A program made the translations under genes and the position numbers. From Bacteroides pyogenes DSM 20611 = JCM 6294 (GTDB lineage Bacteria > Bacteroidota > Bacteroidia > Bacteroidales > Bacteroidaceae): a stretch of 64,000 nucleotides of DNA. A model generated the notes under the pieces. That model made no database searches. It was not told the DNA's origin and worked only from the letters and a program-made list of their open reading frames with translations. The stretch spans positions 1 through 64,000 of the forward strand of contig NZ_ATZH01000028.1 in the NCBI RefSeq assembly GCF_000428105.1, given 5' to 3'. Below, piece after piece: positions 1-8,300 of the stretch (the first letter of the stretch is position 1; each line of letters opens with the position of its first letter).

Positions 1-118
1 AATTGCCCGTATTCTTTCTTTTCCGGGGTTTTTCCTTTGGATTTATTTTACTCCCTTTTTGTTTGGTATATTCTTTTAGCCTCGTTTTTTTTCTTTTTTC
101 TCATGTCATAACCTTTTT

Positions 119-226
119 CAGGTGGTTATAGCGCGAGGGTTCCACCTCTTCCCATTCCGAACAGAGCCGTTAAGCCTCGCCGCGCCGATGGTACTGCGTC
201 ACAGTGGGAGAGTAGGTCGCCGCCTT
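119..226 (+). rRNA. rrf: 5S ribosomal RNA
   Basis: The stretch carries the universal 5S core (CCACCTCTTCCCATTCCGAA, then CAGAG) and the closing GGGAGAGTAGGTCGCCGCC. The 5' arm GGTGG(T) at 121 and the 3' arm near 215-224 can form the terminal helix. The AT-rich sequence at 1-118 before it looks like the 23S-5S spacer, so the window opens at the end of an rRNA operon. The ends are estimated to within a few bases. Confidence 0.92.
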
Positions 227-240
227 TTTTTTCTTGTATT

Positions 241-285
241 CCCCTCTTTTCCCCTCAGAAGGAAGAGAGGGGAATCTTTTTTTTT
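241..285 (+). terminator. Rho-independent terminator after 5S rRNA
   Basis: A strong stem between CCCCTCTTTTCC (from 241) and GGAAGAGAGGGG (to 272) is followed within a few bases by a run of nine or more T (277-285). It lies 15 bases past the 5S gene and is the expected end of the rRNA operon. Confidence 0.8.
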
Positions 286-314
286 ACCCACCTTTCACTG
301 CCGGTCGCTGTATA

Positions 315-357
315 CAGGCTGTTGGCCCACCCGATATTTCGGGTGAGCGCCTGTTTT
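315..357 (+). terminator. Second hairpin with T-run behind the rRNA operon
   Basis: CAGGC at 315-319 pairs with GCCTG at 349-353, and inside it CACCCGA pairs with TCGGGTG. TTTTT follows at 353-357. It may be a back-up terminator for the rRNA operon. The stem has internal mismatches, so this is less secure than the hairpin before it. Confidence 0.5.
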
Positions 358-470
358 TGGCTCTGTCATTATTCTTGGGGATTTAATAATTCATGCAAAT
401 ATCTTTGCGCTCCATCTTTTGCTCCACCAAAATCGGTAATATTCTGGGCTCACCCGACAAACTAGGGGGA

Positions 471-640
471 TTAAGCATATAGTTTTGTCAGTCTGAAAAG
501 GAAACCTGATATCCGTCACTCCTCTTACTGAAGCTCCGAATGATTTGATCTTTGCGTTGAATGATTCGGAGAAACGGATTTGAAAGTTTGTTCTCTTTTA
601 TTGCTGTACGGTAACACTTTTTCTCCAATCCGTGTAAGGT
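471..640 (-). pseudogene. Decayed C-terminal end of an ISL3-type (IS204/IS1001/IS1096/IS1165) transposase
   Basis: No intact ORF exists here. Translating the minus strand gives ESFNAKIKSF, then a piece reading VRGVTDIR, then after a one-base frame change FLFRLTKLYA and a stop (TAA at 471-473). From memory, this block order (ESFNAKIK-F-R-RG-D--FFLFRL-K-YA) is how Bacteroidales ISL3-family DDE transposases end. Upstream, about 560-640, weaker matches to the N-NRS motif occur in yet another frame. It is a frameshifted relic with no visible terminal inverted repeats. The remaining sequence to 824 holds nothing I can identify. Confidence 0.55.
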
Positions 641-824
641 ACAACGGCTTAAACATGTTGATTTCTTATGTTATTCTGTTATCACCGCTCTTTGATTTTA
701 TTTCCTGCCAACAAGGATGTTGAAAGAAAACCGTGTAGTCGACAAATCTTACAGCCGGCTGTTCGGGCTGCGCTGTCATTTCATCCTTTCTTTTCCAATT
801 AGTAGTTGGCCCGTTGGAGGGGGA

Positions 825-2642
825 TCAGTCATCGATGACGGCTATCCCCATTTTCTTCATCAGGAAGCAGGCGTTCATGTTCTGCGCCACCCCTTCCCTC
901 ATTCGATACGAGAAAGTGAGTTCGTTGTTTGCAATGTCGGCTTCGAAGCAGTAATTCCGTATATTCTCCGGAAAGGCATCCGCCAAAGTGCTTAGGAGCA
1001 AGTCGTGCGTGGCGATGATTCCGTTCGCGTTCATCGATATGAGTTGCTTGATCAGCGCGAAAGAGCCTTTCTGCTTATCCGTCGAGTTGGTTCCTTTCAA
1101 TATCTCGTCCAGAATGATGAAGAGCTTTTCTCCGTTCCGGAGCTTGTCGATAATCAGCTTCAGACGCTTAAGCTCGGCGAAGAAGTAAGACTCGTGATCG
1201 GTGAGCGAATCGCTCGTGCGCAAACTCGTGACGAGGCGCGCCGGGGTGAAGATCATCTTCCTCGCCCATACCGGCGAACCGATGCTTGCCAGCAGGTAAT
1301 TCACGCCGACGGTGCGCAGATAAGTACTTTTGCCCGCCATGTTGGCCCCCGTGACGATGATAAACGAAGGGCGTTTCTCTATGTTTATGTCGTTACATAC
1401 ACACCGTTCGGGCGCCATCAACGGGTGTCCCAACGCTTCGGCTTCCAGTTCGAAGGGAAGTGTGGACACATCCGGATAGATGTAGTCCGGATGATTGTAT
1501 GCAAAAGTGGCGAGCGAGCAGTACGCATCCATCTCGCCGATTGCCTCCAGCCATTGCGGAAGTTCCGCGCCGTTCTCTTCCTTCCACTGCTCTATGCGCA
1601 TCACCTGCCGCAACTCCCAGAAGAAAAGTCCGTTGAGAATGGTGCTCACCAATATGTTGTTTCGCTGATCGAGCCCGTTGAGCAGGTGCGACAAGCGGTG
1701 AAGCGCTTGCGACGCTTTTTTCCCATGCGCCGTCAGTTCGTTTTGCAGAGCCCGCAGATTCTCGCTCCGCATTTCTTTGCGTTCGGTGAGCAGAATCTGG
1801 TCGGCATAGGCCGAAAGAATCTGCAACTTCTTGCCGTAGGTGATTTGCAGCTTGGTGATGCCTTGAGTGAACACGAAGCTGAATGTGACACAGCCTACGA
1901 ATACGATGCCCGCAAGGGTGAAAGGAAGCGCGTCGGCAATGGCGGCTCCGATGAAGCACGCGTTCAGCAAGGCGATACAAGCGGGCAGAATCCGTAGCAG
2001 CAAGTGTTTGCGGTAGCGTATCGGAGCATTCGCCCACTCATAGATTTCGTTTGTTCTCGTGGCGTTCGCGCTGTTCAGAAGCCCGAAAAGCCGGAAGTTC
2101 TGGCGGTATTCCAACTCCTTCGAAAGTTCGCCGACGGCTTCCTGCCGTTTCACGATGCGCTCTTTCTCTTCCAGCGGATGTTTGAACCAATCTGCCAGAT
2201 GCCGGCTCCCGATGTTTGTGGACGTGCGGTTGGCGGCTTGAAACAGCGACTTGTCTCCAAACACATCCAAATCGAAAGAGTACAGATGCGTCGGGTCGAT
2301 GTATTCGTTTCCGGCGTCGAACGCCGTGAAGTCACCGTGCAGTGCCTTTAATTCCTGTCGGTTGATTTCTATCTTTTTCTTCAGGTAATCTTTCCGGTAA
2401 AACCAGCGATTGTGTATTTTCACCAGCCAGATGAAGACGAAAAAAGGAAGCACGGACAGCGGAAGTATATAATTCCATCCTCTGTTGTAGAAAAGAAAGA
2501 AAGAGACGACAGCTTCGGTGAAAAGAATAACGCGCAGAAAGCTGATCCGTGCAATATGTTTTCTTGCTTTTTGTAAATGTTGTTCAGATTCGCTTACAAT
2601 CTTGCGGTATGTTTCTTCGATGCTTTTTATCTTGTTATTCAT
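825..2642 (-). CDS. MutS-related ATPase with N-terminal membrane segments
   Basis: 605 residues. The C-terminal third is a MutS-type ABC ATPase: Walker A GANMAGKST near residue 431, Walker B LFIILDEILKGTNS, and an ATHD switch histidine. The N-terminal part has no mismatch-recognition domain. It instead has two hydrophobic pairs (about residues 30-80 and 210-260) that look like membrane spans, followed by a lever/clamp-like helical region. This fits the membrane-bound MutS-like proteins common in Bacteroidetes, whose role is unknown; classical mismatch repair is unlikely. An upstream TTG at 2672 is in frame but overlaps the -7 promoter box, so the ATG at 2642 is taken as the start. Monocistronic. 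Confidence 0.88.
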   Translation of the reverse strand: MNNKIKSIEETYRKIVSESEQHLQKARKHIARISFLRVILFTEAVVSFFLFYNRGWNYILPLSVLPFFVFIWLVKIHNRWFYRKDYLKKKIEINRQELKALHGDFTAFDAGNEYIDPTHLYSFDLDVFGDKSLFQAANRTSTNIGSRHLADWFKHPLEEKERIVKRQEAVGELSKELEYRQNFRLFGLLNSANATRTNEIYEWANAPIRYRKHLLLRILPACIALLNACFIGAAIADALPFTLAGIVFVGCVTFSFVFTQGITKLQITYGKKLQILSAYADQILLTERKEMRSENLRALQNELTAHGKKASQALHRLSHLLNGLDQRNNILVSTILNGLFFWELRQVMRIEQWKEENGAELPQWLEAIGEMDAYCSLATFAYNHPDYIYPDVSTLPFELEAEALGHPLMAPERCVCNDINIEKRPSFIIVTGANMAGKSTYLRTVGVNYLLASIGSPVWARKMIFTPARLVTSLRTSDSLTDHESYFFAELKRLKLIIDKLRNGEKLFIILDEILKGTNSTDKQKGSFALIKQLISMNANGIIATHDLLLSTLADAFPENIRNYCFEADIANNELTFSYRMREGVAQNMNACFLMKKMGIAVIDD

Positions 2643-2669
2643 GGGATATTGCTGTTTACTATTGGTTGG

Positions 2670-2700
2670 CAAAGATAAATATTATTCTTTATAGAGACAA
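2670..2700 (-). promoter_or_regulatory. Bacteroides-type promoter of the MutS-like gene
   Basis: On the minus strand TTG (2700-2698) is followed after 20 bases by TATCTTTG (2677-2670), matching the TTTG...TAnnTTTG promoter form. Transcription would begin near 2663, leaving a leader of about 20 bases before the ATG at 2642. Confidence 0.7.
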
Positions 2701-3100
2701 TAGCGCGCGAGTGTGTAATGTTCGGAAGAGTCGGGGTGCACGGGGTGAATAAGCCGTCGTTTGCTTTCGGACGTTCTGTCGCCGGACGAAACAAGAACCC
2801 CCTTGCGGCACGTTTCATCAGTTGCTCGAACGAGGTAGGCTGTAAAGAGCGTTGTCGATCGTACGTTAACGACCTTCGTTATATGAGTCCTCGTGGAATG
2901 ACTCCAATGGGGATCGACCTTGTGCCGGGGGGGAAGATTCATCAGGAACGCCCCAATTGTAGGGGAATTGCACTCAAGAACATGTGTGCTTGAGATAGAA
3001 ACAGTATTGCCCGGAGACAGTTGCGCTTACGGATAATGCAGAAAAAGGTCCTACTGACAAAGTTAAATCACCGTTTCCTGCCAACGGGGCAAGGGTTCTG
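2701..3100. other. Intergenic stretch without a supportable gene
   Basis: Overlapping open frames exist on both strands (for example 2718-2993 plus and 2682-2942 minus). None has a recognisable motif, a promoter box or a convincing start, and they shadow each other. The interval separates the divergent MutS-like promoter from the repeat array that begins near 3101. Confidence 0.5.
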
Positions 3101-3987
3101 TTTTGATGAATCAGAGGTTTTCTTTCAATGGAGCCGAGATTTTCTTTCGATCAATCAAAAGCTCTTTTTCAATGAATCAGAGGTCTTGTTTTGATGAAAC
3201 AGAGATTTCATTTTGATAAAATAGGGGCTTCTCTTTGAATGCTGCTAATAAGCCGGGAATCTTGCAAAAGTTTTCTTTTGATGGAGGAAGGGTTGCTTTT
3301 CGATAAATCAGAAGCTCTTTTTCAATGGGTCAGAGGCTCTGTTTTGATGAAACAGAGATTTCATTTTGATAAAATAGGGGCTTCTCTTTGAATGCTGCTA
3401 ATAAGCCGGGAATCTTGCAACAGTTTTCTTTTGATGGAGGAGGGGTTGCTTTTCGATAAATCAGAAGCTCTTTTTCAATGAATCAAAGGTTCTGTTTTAA
3501 TGAATCAGAGTTTTCATTTTGATGAAGCAGGAGCTTCTCTTTGAGTATAGCTAATAAGTGAGAATCCTGCAACAGTTTTCTTTTGATGGAGGAGGGGTTG
3601 CTTTTCGATAAATCAAAAGCTCTTTTTCAATGAATCAGAGATCTCATTTTGATAAAACAGGAGCTTCTCTTTGATGAACCGAAGGTTTTCTTTTAATGGA
3701 GTTGAGATTTTCTTTCGATAAATCAGAAGTTCTCTTTTGATGAAACAGAAGCTCTGTTTCGATGAATCAGAACTTCTCTTTTAATGAGTTAGGAGCTCTC
3801 TCTTGATGAAATAGAACTTTTCTTTTGATGAAACAGAAGCTCTGTTTTAATAAACCGGCCCTCCCCACTGATTAACCCAAACTTCCCCACTGATGCACCC
3901 AAAGTTTCCCACTGATGAAACAAAAGTTTCCCACCGGGGAAACAAAAGTTTCCATACGGGGAAAATAAAGTTTCCCCGGTGGGAAAC
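3101..3987. repeat. Degenerate 22-bp tandem array, about 40 units, with a 152-153-bp higher-order period
   Basis: The sequence can be cut into consecutive 22-base units such as TTTTGATGAAACAGAAGCTC+TG and TTTCGATAAATCAGAAGTTC+TC. Nearly every unit is 22 bases, a few 21. A block of seven units repeats at 3280, 3433 and 3585 (same GATGGAGGA start), giving the higher-order period. From about 3860 the units drift to a variant ending AAAGTTTCCC but keep the 22-base step to 3987. Stops occur in all frames, so it is not coding. Several units contain the inverted repeat AAACAGA/TCTGTTT. It is not CRISPR: there are no unique spacers. Confidence 0.85.
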
Positions 3988-4155
3988 TAATTATCTCTTA
4001 CGATGTTTTCAACGGTGGATAACTATGTCGTCTATCGTCTCCCTTAATGATACGCCTTTGCTCTCATGCTGTGCGCGAAACTCCTATCTCCCGTTTTTTG
4101 ATGAAATTCATTGCGCTTGACGACGTTCTTCTTGCTTTCGTGCTGCTTCGCGCCG

Positions 4156-4238
4156 GGTCCGGAATAAACCATTTGGCGGCTAAACAAAGTTTATCGACTT
4201 CGAAATGAAAACGCCCGAAGGTCCGGAATAAACCATTT
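4156..4238. repeat. 19-bp direct repeat pair
   Basis: GGTCCGGAATAAACCATTT occurs at 4156-4174 and again at 4220-4238, 64 bases apart. In both copies it is followed after a few bases by CGG-TAAAC. It lies between the 22-bp array and the promoter at 4376. Function unknown; it could be a pair of binding sites or a short duplication. The rest of 3988-4375 shows nothing I recognise. Confidence 0.7.
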
Positions 4239-4375
4239 CACGGGTAAACGTGTTGAATATATCGAATCGGCAGACGTTCATCCGTCTCTTACGAAGCGCG
4301 GCAGCAAAAAAGGATATTTCGGCAGATGGTGCGGGAATGTGCTGCGAGACAGGTCGCCGGGTCGCGGGAAAATAG

Positions 4376-4408
4376 TTTGATACACTGAAAAAATAAAGGA
4401 TAAGTTTG
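4376..4408 (+). promoter_or_regulatory. Bacteroides-type promoter of the secreted-protein gene
   Basis: TTTG at 4376-4379 and TAAGTTTG at 4401-4408 are separated by 21 bases. The start of transcription would be near 4415, which rules out the earliest in-frame start at 4406 for the following gene and supports the ATG at 4475. Confidence 0.7.
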
Positions 4409-4474
4409 CTTAATTCTGTCGAAATGAGTATTTTTCCACTCGAAAAGCATGAAATCTTTCAAAAAAGGGAAAGT

Positions 4475-5119
4475 ATGAAGAAAGTATATCTTTTGGCATT
4501 GTTAATGAGTTTTCTGAGCCTTCCGTTATTGGCGCAACAGCATATTGTCTATGTGAACCTGAAGAATCTGCTTGCCCAGAAAGGCGATACTGTGACTACG
4601 TTGCGTATCGAAAAGCGTTCGAAGAGCCAGATACTGCTGACGGGCGGAGCCGATTACCGGATTACGGCGGGCGACAACGAACTCCTTTGCCATGTATTGA
4701 AGAAGCGCTGCTTTGCCGTGCTCAGCGATGAGGGCGATCTGTATCTCAACTGCCGCAAGCTGCGATACAAACGGCTGCGATTCGGCGGTTGGTTTGCCCC
4801 GGCTGTCCGTTTGGGAAACAACATTTATTTTTCCGCTATGCCCGTAGGCTCTGTTGTCGGAAGCCTGTTTGTCGGTGAAGAAGACCAGAAATTAGGCGGT
4901 CAGGTGGGAGACGCCCTCGCAACCTCCGGTTTGGTGAATAAACGGGTGTGTTACGAGCTTAACGGAGAAACCGGTAAAGTCGATTTCGTAGGCAAAGAAC
5001 GGATGCTTCAGCTGCTTGAAGGATATCCGGAATGGCGGCAGGCATATTTGAAAGAGAACTGCCAGGAAACCAAAACCACGTTTAAATACATCATGATGCT
5101 GAAAGAAGTGAAAGAATAA
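4475..5119 (+). CDS. Secreted protein of unknown function
   Basis: 214 residues. It begins MKKVYLLALLMSFLSLPLLA, a typical signal peptide with cleavage likely after LLAQ or nearby. The mature part is rich in beta-type sequence with basic patches (RIEKRSKSQ, KLRYKRLRF) and contains a hydrophobic PVGSVVGSLFVG stretch, then a C-terminal helix with YPEWRQAYLKENC. I do not recognise a catalytic motif; it resembles small Bacteroides-specific exported DUF families. The start is set by AGGGA just upstream and by the promoter position. Monocistronic, closed by a strong terminator. Confidence 0.8.
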   Translation: MKKVYLLALLMSFLSLPLLAQQHIVYVNLKNLLAQKGDTVTTLRIEKRSKSQILLTGGADYRITAGDNELLCHVLKKRCFAVLSDEGDLYLNCRKLRYKRLRFGGWFAPAVRLGNNIYFSAMPVGSVVGSLFVGEEDQKLGGQVGDALATSGLVNKRVCYELNGETGKVDFVGKERMLQLLEGYPEWRQAYLKENCQETKTTFKYIMMLKEVKE

Positions 5120-5146
5120 AGCCGCTTTTTCTTGTATCACGCATGG

Positions 5147-5206
5147 AATCCTCTTGTTTTAGCTTTAATTTGTAACAATTCAGGGCTAAAACAAGAGGAT
5201 TTTTTC
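5147..5206 (+). terminator. Strong rho-independent terminator
   Basis: A perfect 17-bp stem: AATCCTCTTGTTTTAGC at 5147-5163 pairs with GCTAAAACAAGAGGATT at 5185-5201, followed by TTTTT. It insulates the hut operon from the gene upstream and, being symmetric, could work in both directions. Confidence 0.85.
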
Positions 5207-5383
5207 AATTGCCGGGCGCAGGCGCCACAGACTTTCTTTCTTGCCGGATATCATTCCGATAATTGTTTTTTGCCTTTATGCCAATCTTTTTATCCCGATT
5301 CTTTTCTTTTTTCTTCTTTTTTCTCTATATTGCGGGAGTTATCAAGCGAAATTGCTTACAGTTTGCAATCTTAATTCTGAGTT

Positions 5384-7375
5384 ATGATGAACAAGACTAT
5401 TTGCGACACACTTCCCGTATACCCTGATTTTGCAGAAGGTATTCGGAGGGCTCCCGATCGCGGGTACACGCTTACCCCGTCGCAAACGGCTACAGCCCTG
5501 AAAAACGCATTGCGATACATTCCTACGGAATGGCACGAACAATTGGCTCCGGAATTTCTGGAAGAACTACGCACGCGCGGGCGGATCTACGGATACCGCT
5601 TCCGTCCCGCAGGCGATTTGAAAGCGAAACCCATCGATGAATATCGCGGACGCTGCATCGAGGGAAAAGCCTTTCAGGTGATGATCGACAACAACCTCTG
5701 CTTCGATATCGCCCTTTATCCCTACGAACTCGTCACTTACGGAGAAACCGGACAGGTTTGCCAGAACTGGATGCAATATCGTCTCATCATGCAATATCTG
5801 GAAGAGCTTACCCAAGACCAAACGCTGGTAATCGAATCGGGACATCCGCTGGGTTTGTTCCGTTCGCGTCCCGACGCGCCGAGGGTCATCATCACCAATT
5901 CGATGATGGTGGGCATGTTCGACAATCAGCACGACTGGCATGTCGCGGCTCAAATGGGTGTTGCCAATTACGGACAGATGACTGCCGGCGGATGGATGTA
6001 TATCGGTCCGCAAGGCATCGTGCACGGTACATTCAATACGCTGCTGAATGCCGGAAGAATGAAATTGGGAATTCCGAAAGATAAAGATTTGCGCGGACAT
6101 CTCTTCGTTTCTTCCGGGCTGGGTGGCATGAGCGGCGCGCAGCCCAAGGCGGCGGAAATCGCAGGAGCGGCATGTATCATTGCCGAAGTCGACTCGTCGC
6201 GCATCGAAACCCGTTATAATCAGGGCTGGGTGGGGCACGTCACAGAGAGTTTGCCGGAGGCTTTCCGGATGGCGCAAGCGGCTTTGGAAAAACGAGAGCC
6301 TTGTTCCATCGCTTATCATGGCAATGTGGTGGACCTGCTGGAGTATGCCGAACAGAAAGGCATTCATATCGAGCTGCTTTCCGACCAGACTTCCTGCCAT
6401 GCCGTATATGAAGGCGGATACTGTCCCGCCGGACTGACATTCGACGAACGCACACGCTTGTTGCACGAGTCGCCGGAGGAGTTCAGAAAGCTGGTGGACA
6501 TCTCCCTGCGCAGGCACTTTGAAGTGATTCGCAAGCTCGTGGCGCGCGGCACTTACTTCTTCGATTACGGCAATTCGTTCATGAAAGCCATGTACGATGC
6601 GGGCGTGAAGGAGATTTCGCGCAACGGCACAGACGAGAAAGACGGCTTTATCTGGCCCAGCTATGTAGAAGATATTATGGGGCCCGAGCTGTTCGACTAC
6701 GGATACGGCCCCTTCCGTTGGGTTTGCCTGAGCGGAAAGCATGAAGACCTGATCAAGACCGACCGGGCGGCGATGGAGTGTATCGACGTGAACCGCCGCG
6801 GACAGGATAGGGATAACTATAACTGGATACGGGATGCCGAGAAGAACCGGCTGGTTGTCGGCACGCAGGCGCGCATCCTTTATCAGGATGCGGTAGGAAG
6901 AATGAACATCGCCTTGCGATTCAATGAGATGGTGCGCAAGGGCGAGGTAGGCCCCATCATGCTGGGCCGCGACCACCACGATGTGAGCGGCACGGACTCT
7001 CCCTTCCGCGAGACATCGAACATAAAAGACGGAAGCAACGTGATGGCGGATATGGCTGTGCAATGTTTCGCCGGCAATTGCGCGCGCGGAATGAGCCTCG
7101 TGGCTTTGCACAACGGTGGAGGCGTAGGCATCGGCAAGGCGGTGAACGGCGGGTTCGGCATGGTGTGCGACGGCAGCGAACGGGTAGACGAAATTCTCCG
7201 TTCGTCCATGTTGTGGGATGTGATGGGAGGAGTGGCGCGCCGTTCGTGGGCACGAAACGAACATGCGATGGAGACCATCGACGCTTTCAACCGTTCGCAT
7301 TCCGAAGGCTACCGTATCACGATGCCTTATCTGGCGGATGAAAAATTGATAGAACGGCTAAACAAATTAAACTAA
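5384..7375 (+). CDS. hutU: Urocanate hydratase
   Basis: 663 residues, converting urocanate to 4-imidazolone-5-propionate, the second step of histidine breakdown, with tightly bound NAD+. The NAD-binding glycine-rich segment GLGGMSGAQ lies near residues 244-252. Other family blocks are ITNSMMVG, GGWMYIGPQGIVHGT, DQTSCH and the C-terminal GRDHHDVSGTDSPFRET. It is longer than the roughly 560-residue proteobacterial enzymes and near the size of the longer animal-type class. First gene of the five-gene hut operon, 12 bases ahead of ftcD. ATG codons at 5384 and 5387 are both possible. Confidence 0.96.
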   Translation: MMNKTICDTLPVYPDFAEGIRRAPDRGYTLTPSQTATALKNALRYIPTEWHEQLAPEFLEELRTRGRIYGYRFRPAGDLKAKPIDEYRGRCIEGKAFQVMIDNNLCFDIALYPYELVTYGETGQVCQNWMQYRLIMQYLEELTQDQTLVIESGHPLGLFRSRPDAPRVIITNSMMVGMFDNQHDWHVAAQMGVANYGQMTAGGWMYIGPQGIVHGTFNTLLNAGRMKLGIPKDKDLRGHLFVSSGLGGMSGAQPKAAEIAGAACIIAEVDSSRIETRYNQGWVGHVTESLPEAFRMAQAALEKREPCSIAYHGNVVDLLEYAEQKGIHIELLSDQTSCHAVYEGGYCPAGLTFDERTRLLHESPEEFRKLVDISLRRHFEVIRKLVARGTYFFDYGNSFMKAMYDAGVKEISRNGTDEKDGFIWPSYVEDIMGPELFDYGYGPFRWVCLSGKHEDLIKTDRAAMECIDVNRRGQDRDNYNWIRDAEKNRLVVGTQARILYQDAVGRMNIALRFNEMVRKGEVGPIMLGRDHHDVSGTDSPFRETSNIKDGSNVMADMAVQCFAGNCARGMSLVALHNGGGVGIGKAVNGGFGMVCDGSERVDEILRSSMLWDVMGGVARRSWARNEHAMETIDAFNRSHSEGYRITMPYLADEKLIERLNKLN

Positions 7376-7387
7376 TAACTTAAAGAC

Positions 7388-8290
7388 ATGAATTGGAATA
7401 AAATTGTAGAATGCGTGCCCAACTTCAGCGAGGGACGCGACTTGGCGAAAATAGATCAGATTGTATCTCCGTTCCGGGGAAAGAGCGGCGTGAAGTTGCT
7501 CGACTATAGCAACGACGAAGATCACAACCGGCTGGTGGTGACTCTGGTAGGCGAACCGGAAGCATTGCGCGATGCGGTGGTGGAAGCCATCGGCATAGCC
7601 GTTCGTCTGATAGACCTGAACAAGCATCAGGGACAGCATCCCCGCATGGGAGCGGTAGATGTAGTACCTTTTATTCCGATAAAAAACGTCACGATGGAAG
7701 AAGCCGTCGCTCTTTCGAAAGAGGTGGCGGAGCAGGTTGCCCGGCTTTATAATCTTCCGGTCTTCCTGTATGAGAAGTCGGCTTCGGCTCCTTACCGTGA
7801 AAATCTTGCCACAGTGCGCAAAGGGGAGTTCGAAGGCATGGCGGAGAAGATAAAGCTTCCCGAATGGGCGCCCGACTTCGGCCCCGCCGAACGGCATCCT
7901 ACGGCAGGAACAGTAGCTATCGGGGCACGCATGCCGCTGGTGGCCTACAACATCAACCTGAATACTCCCGATCTGGAGATTGCCGGCCGTATTGCCAAAA
8001 ACATCCGTCACATCAACGGCGGGTTGCGTTTTGTGAAAGCGATGGGGGTGGAACTGAAAGAGCGGAACATCACGCAGGTTTCCATCAACATGACCGACTA
8101 TACCCGCACCGCGCTTTACCGGGCTTTCGAGCTTACACGCATCGAAGCCCGCCGCTACGGAGTGAGTATCGTGGGAAGCGAAATTATCGGACTGGTACCA
8201 ATGGAGGCGTTGATCGACACGGCATCGTACTATCTCGGATTGGAGAACTTCTCCATGCAGCAGGTTCTCGAAGCACGTATCATGGAATAA
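7388..8290 (+). CDS. ftcD: Glutamate formimidoyltransferase
   Basis: 300 residues. It moves the formimino group of N-formimino-L-glutamate to tetrahydrofolate, releasing glutamate. It corresponds to the N-terminal formiminotransferase half of the bifunctional mammalian FTCD. The start MNWNKIVECVPNFSEGRD is characteristic, and His80 and His84 in NKHQGQHPRMG sit where the catalytic histidine (His82 in the pig enzyme) is expected. The cyclodeaminase half is a separate gene, fchA, two genes downstream. Spacing to hutI is 10 bases, so translational coupling is likely. Confidence 0.95.
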   Translation: MNWNKIVECVPNFSEGRDLAKIDQIVSPFRGKSGVKLLDYSNDEDHNRLVVTLVGEPEALRDAVVEAIGIAVRLIDLNKHQGQHPRMGAVDVVPFIPIKNVTMEEAVALSKEVAEQVARLYNLPVFLYEKSASAPYRENLATVRKGEFEGMAEKIKLPEWAPDFGPAERHPTAGTVAIGARMPLVAYNINLNTPDLEIAGRIAKNIRHINGGLRFVKAMGVELKERNITQVSINMTDYTRTALYRAFELTRIEARRYGVSIVGSEIIGLVPMEALIDTASYYLGLENFSMQQVLEARIME

Positions 8291-8300
8291 AAAACGGCGT

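Noticed and set aside
1005..1997. 330-codon plus-strand frame opposite the MutS-like gene
   Set aside because: It is the shadow of a real gene with clear Walker motifs on the minus strand; its own product has no recognisable domain.
3101..3987. Possible CRISPR array
   Set aside because: Units are directly adjacent with no unique spacers of constant length, the repeats are degenerate, and no cas genes are present in the window.
5567..7300. 577-codon minus-strand frame opposite hutU
   Set aside because: Long antisense frame caused by codon bias of hutU; no motif and no promoter box.
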